Positions 63,077 to 64,000 of a DNA stretch of 64,000 nt are shown here, piece by piece. The notes under the pieces were generated by a model that saw only the letters and a list, made by a program, of their open reading frames with translations, made no database searches and was not told where the DNA came from. The stretch is taken from positions 606,712-670,711 of the forward strand of contig JAFNMF010000001.1 of assembly GCA_026537415.1 (NCBI GenBank), written 5' to 3'. The stretch's first letter is position 1. Each line of letters starts with the position of its first letter. Made by a program: the position numbers and the translations under genes. The stretch is from Acetobacteraceae bacterium B3987 (GTDB taxonomy: Bacteria > Pseudomonadota > Alphaproteobacteria > Acetobacterales > Acetobacteraceae).

Positions 63077-63841
63077 ATGCCTGTTTCATCACCTTCACCA
63101 TCCAGCGAGCCGCCAAAAGAAACATCATCTGTTATCGATGATGAAATCAATCAATTCAGTGCGCTTGCAAAAGACTGGTGGAATCCAAAGGGGCCCATGG
63201 CACCGCTCCATGCCATGAACCCCCTGCGAACCTCTTGGATTGTTCAACATCTTCCCCCTTCACTGTTTCAGCAGTCCGAGCTGCCAACCCTACTGGACAT
63301 CGGCTGCGGGGCTGGGCTGGCAAGTGAGCGTTTTGCGTCTCTGGGGTTTGATACTCTCGGTGTTGATGCCAGCGAAGATGGCATACAGGCCGCTAAAGCA
63401 CACAAGACCCTGCATCCTCTCCCGCCTCAGGCGGCCCCATTACGTTATCTATGCGGCAATGCGGAAACCCTTCTTGATGAGGGCCGGCAATTTGATGTGG
63501 TCTCGGCACTAGAGGTCATCGAGCATGTAAGAGACCCGCAGGTCTTTCTTTCCCTACTGGCGGGCCTGACCAAACAAGGCGGCTATGTTGCCGTCTCCAC
63601 CATGGACCGCAGCCTGCGTTCTTTCCTGATGGCCAAGCTGGGAGCAGAATATGTGCTGCGCCTCCTCCCCGTTGGCACCCATGACTGGAAAAAATTCATC
63701 CGCCCGGAAGAGCTGGACAGCATGGCCCGACAAGCGGGCCTCCGGCTGCTGGACCTAAAAGGCCTCTCCTATCGCCCGCCACACTGGCGGGAGAGCCACG
63801 ATACCAGCATCAATTACATCGCCCTCTTCCGGAAAGACTGA
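63077..63841 (+). CDS. ubiG: Ubiquinone O-methyltransferase
   Basis: Performs both O-methylations in ubiquinone synthesis. SAM-dependent methyltransferase: LLDIGCGAGLASE (motif I), VDASEDGIQAAKAH, FDVVSALEVIEHV and the C-terminal YRPPHWRES block match UbiG; FSALAKDWWNPKGPMAPLHAMNPLR is the family's N-terminal signature. About 254 aa. GGAGGAG seven bases before ATG sets the start at MPVSSP. Complements ispB and ubiA in the same window. Terminator follows. Confidence 0.93.
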   Translation: MPVSSPSPSSEPPKETSSVIDDEINQFSALAKDWWNPKGPMAPLHAMNPLRTSWIVQHLPPSLFQQSELPTLLDIGCGAGLASERFASLGFDTLGVDASEDGIQAAKAHKTLHPLPPQAAPLRYLCGNAETLLDEGRQFDVVSALEVIEHVRDPQVFLSLLAGLTKQGGYVAVSTMDRSLRSFLMAKLGAEYVLRLLPVGTHDWKKFIRPEELDSMARQAGLRLLDLKGLSYRPPHWRESHDTSINYIALFRKD

Positions 63842-63848
63842 CCAAAAA

Positions 63849-63876
63849 GAAAGGCACCACAAACGGGTGCCTTTCT
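63849..63876. terminator. Rho-independent terminator after ubiG
   Basis: GAAAGGCACC (63849-63858) pairs with GGTGCCTTTC (63866-63875), followed by TTCATTCTC. It stops ubiG and may also serve the minus-strand gene whose end lies just to the right. Confidence 0.8.
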
Positions 63877-63908
63877 TCATTCTCATCAACCTCTGGGACT
63901 GATACGGA

Positions 63909-64000
63909 TCAGGAATCAGCCACCATGAAAGCAAAGGTCGTCGGGCTACCAACAGCCGTAAAGTGGTTGGTAAAGACCGGCTTGCCTGTCTCACGATCCA
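63909..64000 (-). CDS. Unidentified protein, C-terminal fragment
   Basis: The last 30 codons of a minus-strand gene that runs off the window, ending with TGA. Readable end: DRETGKPVFTNHFTAVG then SPTTFAFMVADS. Composition is protein-like and codon use fits the neighbours, and the ubiG terminator lies just beyond the stop. The family cannot be identified from this fragment. Another minus-strand frame over the same bases is open but looks less natural. Confidence 0.55.
   Translation of the reverse strand, partial: DRETGKPVFTNHFTAVGSPTTFAFMVADS

Noticed and set aside
1-64000. CRISPR arrays, rRNA genes and integrative elements
   Set aside because: Looked for regular repeat-spacer patterns, rRNA signatures and integrase genes on both strands; none seen.

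Overview
The window looks like the chromosome of an acetic acid bacterium (Acetobacteraceae, Alphaproteobacteria). Reasons: it opens with the end of a membrane-bound PQQ-dependent dehydrogenase of the glucose/quinate/shikimate family; it has alphaproteobacterial gene orders (waaA-lpxK...lpxL, dacC-tmk-holB-metG-tatD, aroE-coaE-dnaQ, rodZ-ispG-hisS-prfA, argH-lptM, DUF4167-prmC); and it is moderately GC-rich. It is almost entirely dense housekeeping sequence. I see no phage, transposase, CRISPR array or rRNA. Genus-level identification is not possible from reading alone.

Layout. 0-3.3 kb: dehydrogenase end, a small hypothetical gene, pyrE and murI. 3.3-9.8 kb (minus): ispB, class Ia ribonucleotide reductase nrdA/nrdB, aroC, fabI. 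9.9-16.4 kb: lipid A/Kdo genes waaA-lpxK and lpxL, separated by an AT-rich two-gene cassette on the opposite strand, then a small conserved gene. 16.4-22.8 kb: a LppC-type lipoprotein, rsmI, lolA, gshA, rsmE, ubiA. 22.8-29.2 kb (minus): two MFS transporters and yfgM-like/bamB/der. 29.3-36.1 kb: a glycosyltransferase, then a minus-strand operon of an N-formylglutamate amidohydrolase-like gene, aroE, coaE, dnaQ, a GT9 heptosyltransferase-like gene and pyrC, and a TlpA-type thioredoxin. 36.1-38.4 kb: argH, lptM-like lipoprotein, hypothetical. 38.4-45.5 kb (minus): dacC-tmk-holB-metG-tatD-MBL and a lytic transglycosylase. 45.6-52.1 kb: DedA plus ATP-grasp pair, mlaD, uppP, and two tandem paralogous amino-acid permeases. 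52.2-64 kb: MscS channel, elongator tRNA-Met, DUF4167, prmC, a secreted hypothetical, prfA, hisS, ispG, rodZ, nitronate monooxygenase, lysC, ubiG, and the C-terminal end of an unidentified gene.

How they work together: the main themes are cell envelope (lipid A, Lol, Bam, Mla, peptidoglycan, undecaprenyl phosphate), nucleotide synthesis (pyrE, pyrC, nrdAB, tmk), translation (metG, hisS, prfA, prmC, rsmI, rsmE, der) and quinone synthesis (ispB, ubiA, ubiG).

The most unusual part is the cassette at about 12.2-14.9 kb. It has a GTG-started 348-aa protein joining an N-terminal YqcI/YcgG domain (a family linked to heme-dependent guanidine N-hydroxylation) to a C-terminal cupin with a complete metal-binding motif. 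Seven bases later lies an APC transporter resembling amino-acid exporters. A near-consensus Fur box and a sigma70-like promoter precede them. The cassette is clearly AT-richer than its surroundings and sits between lpxK and lpxL. By domain logic it could be a compact N-oxygenase-cupin system making and exporting an N-oxygenated or N-N bonded amino acid. That function is an inference.
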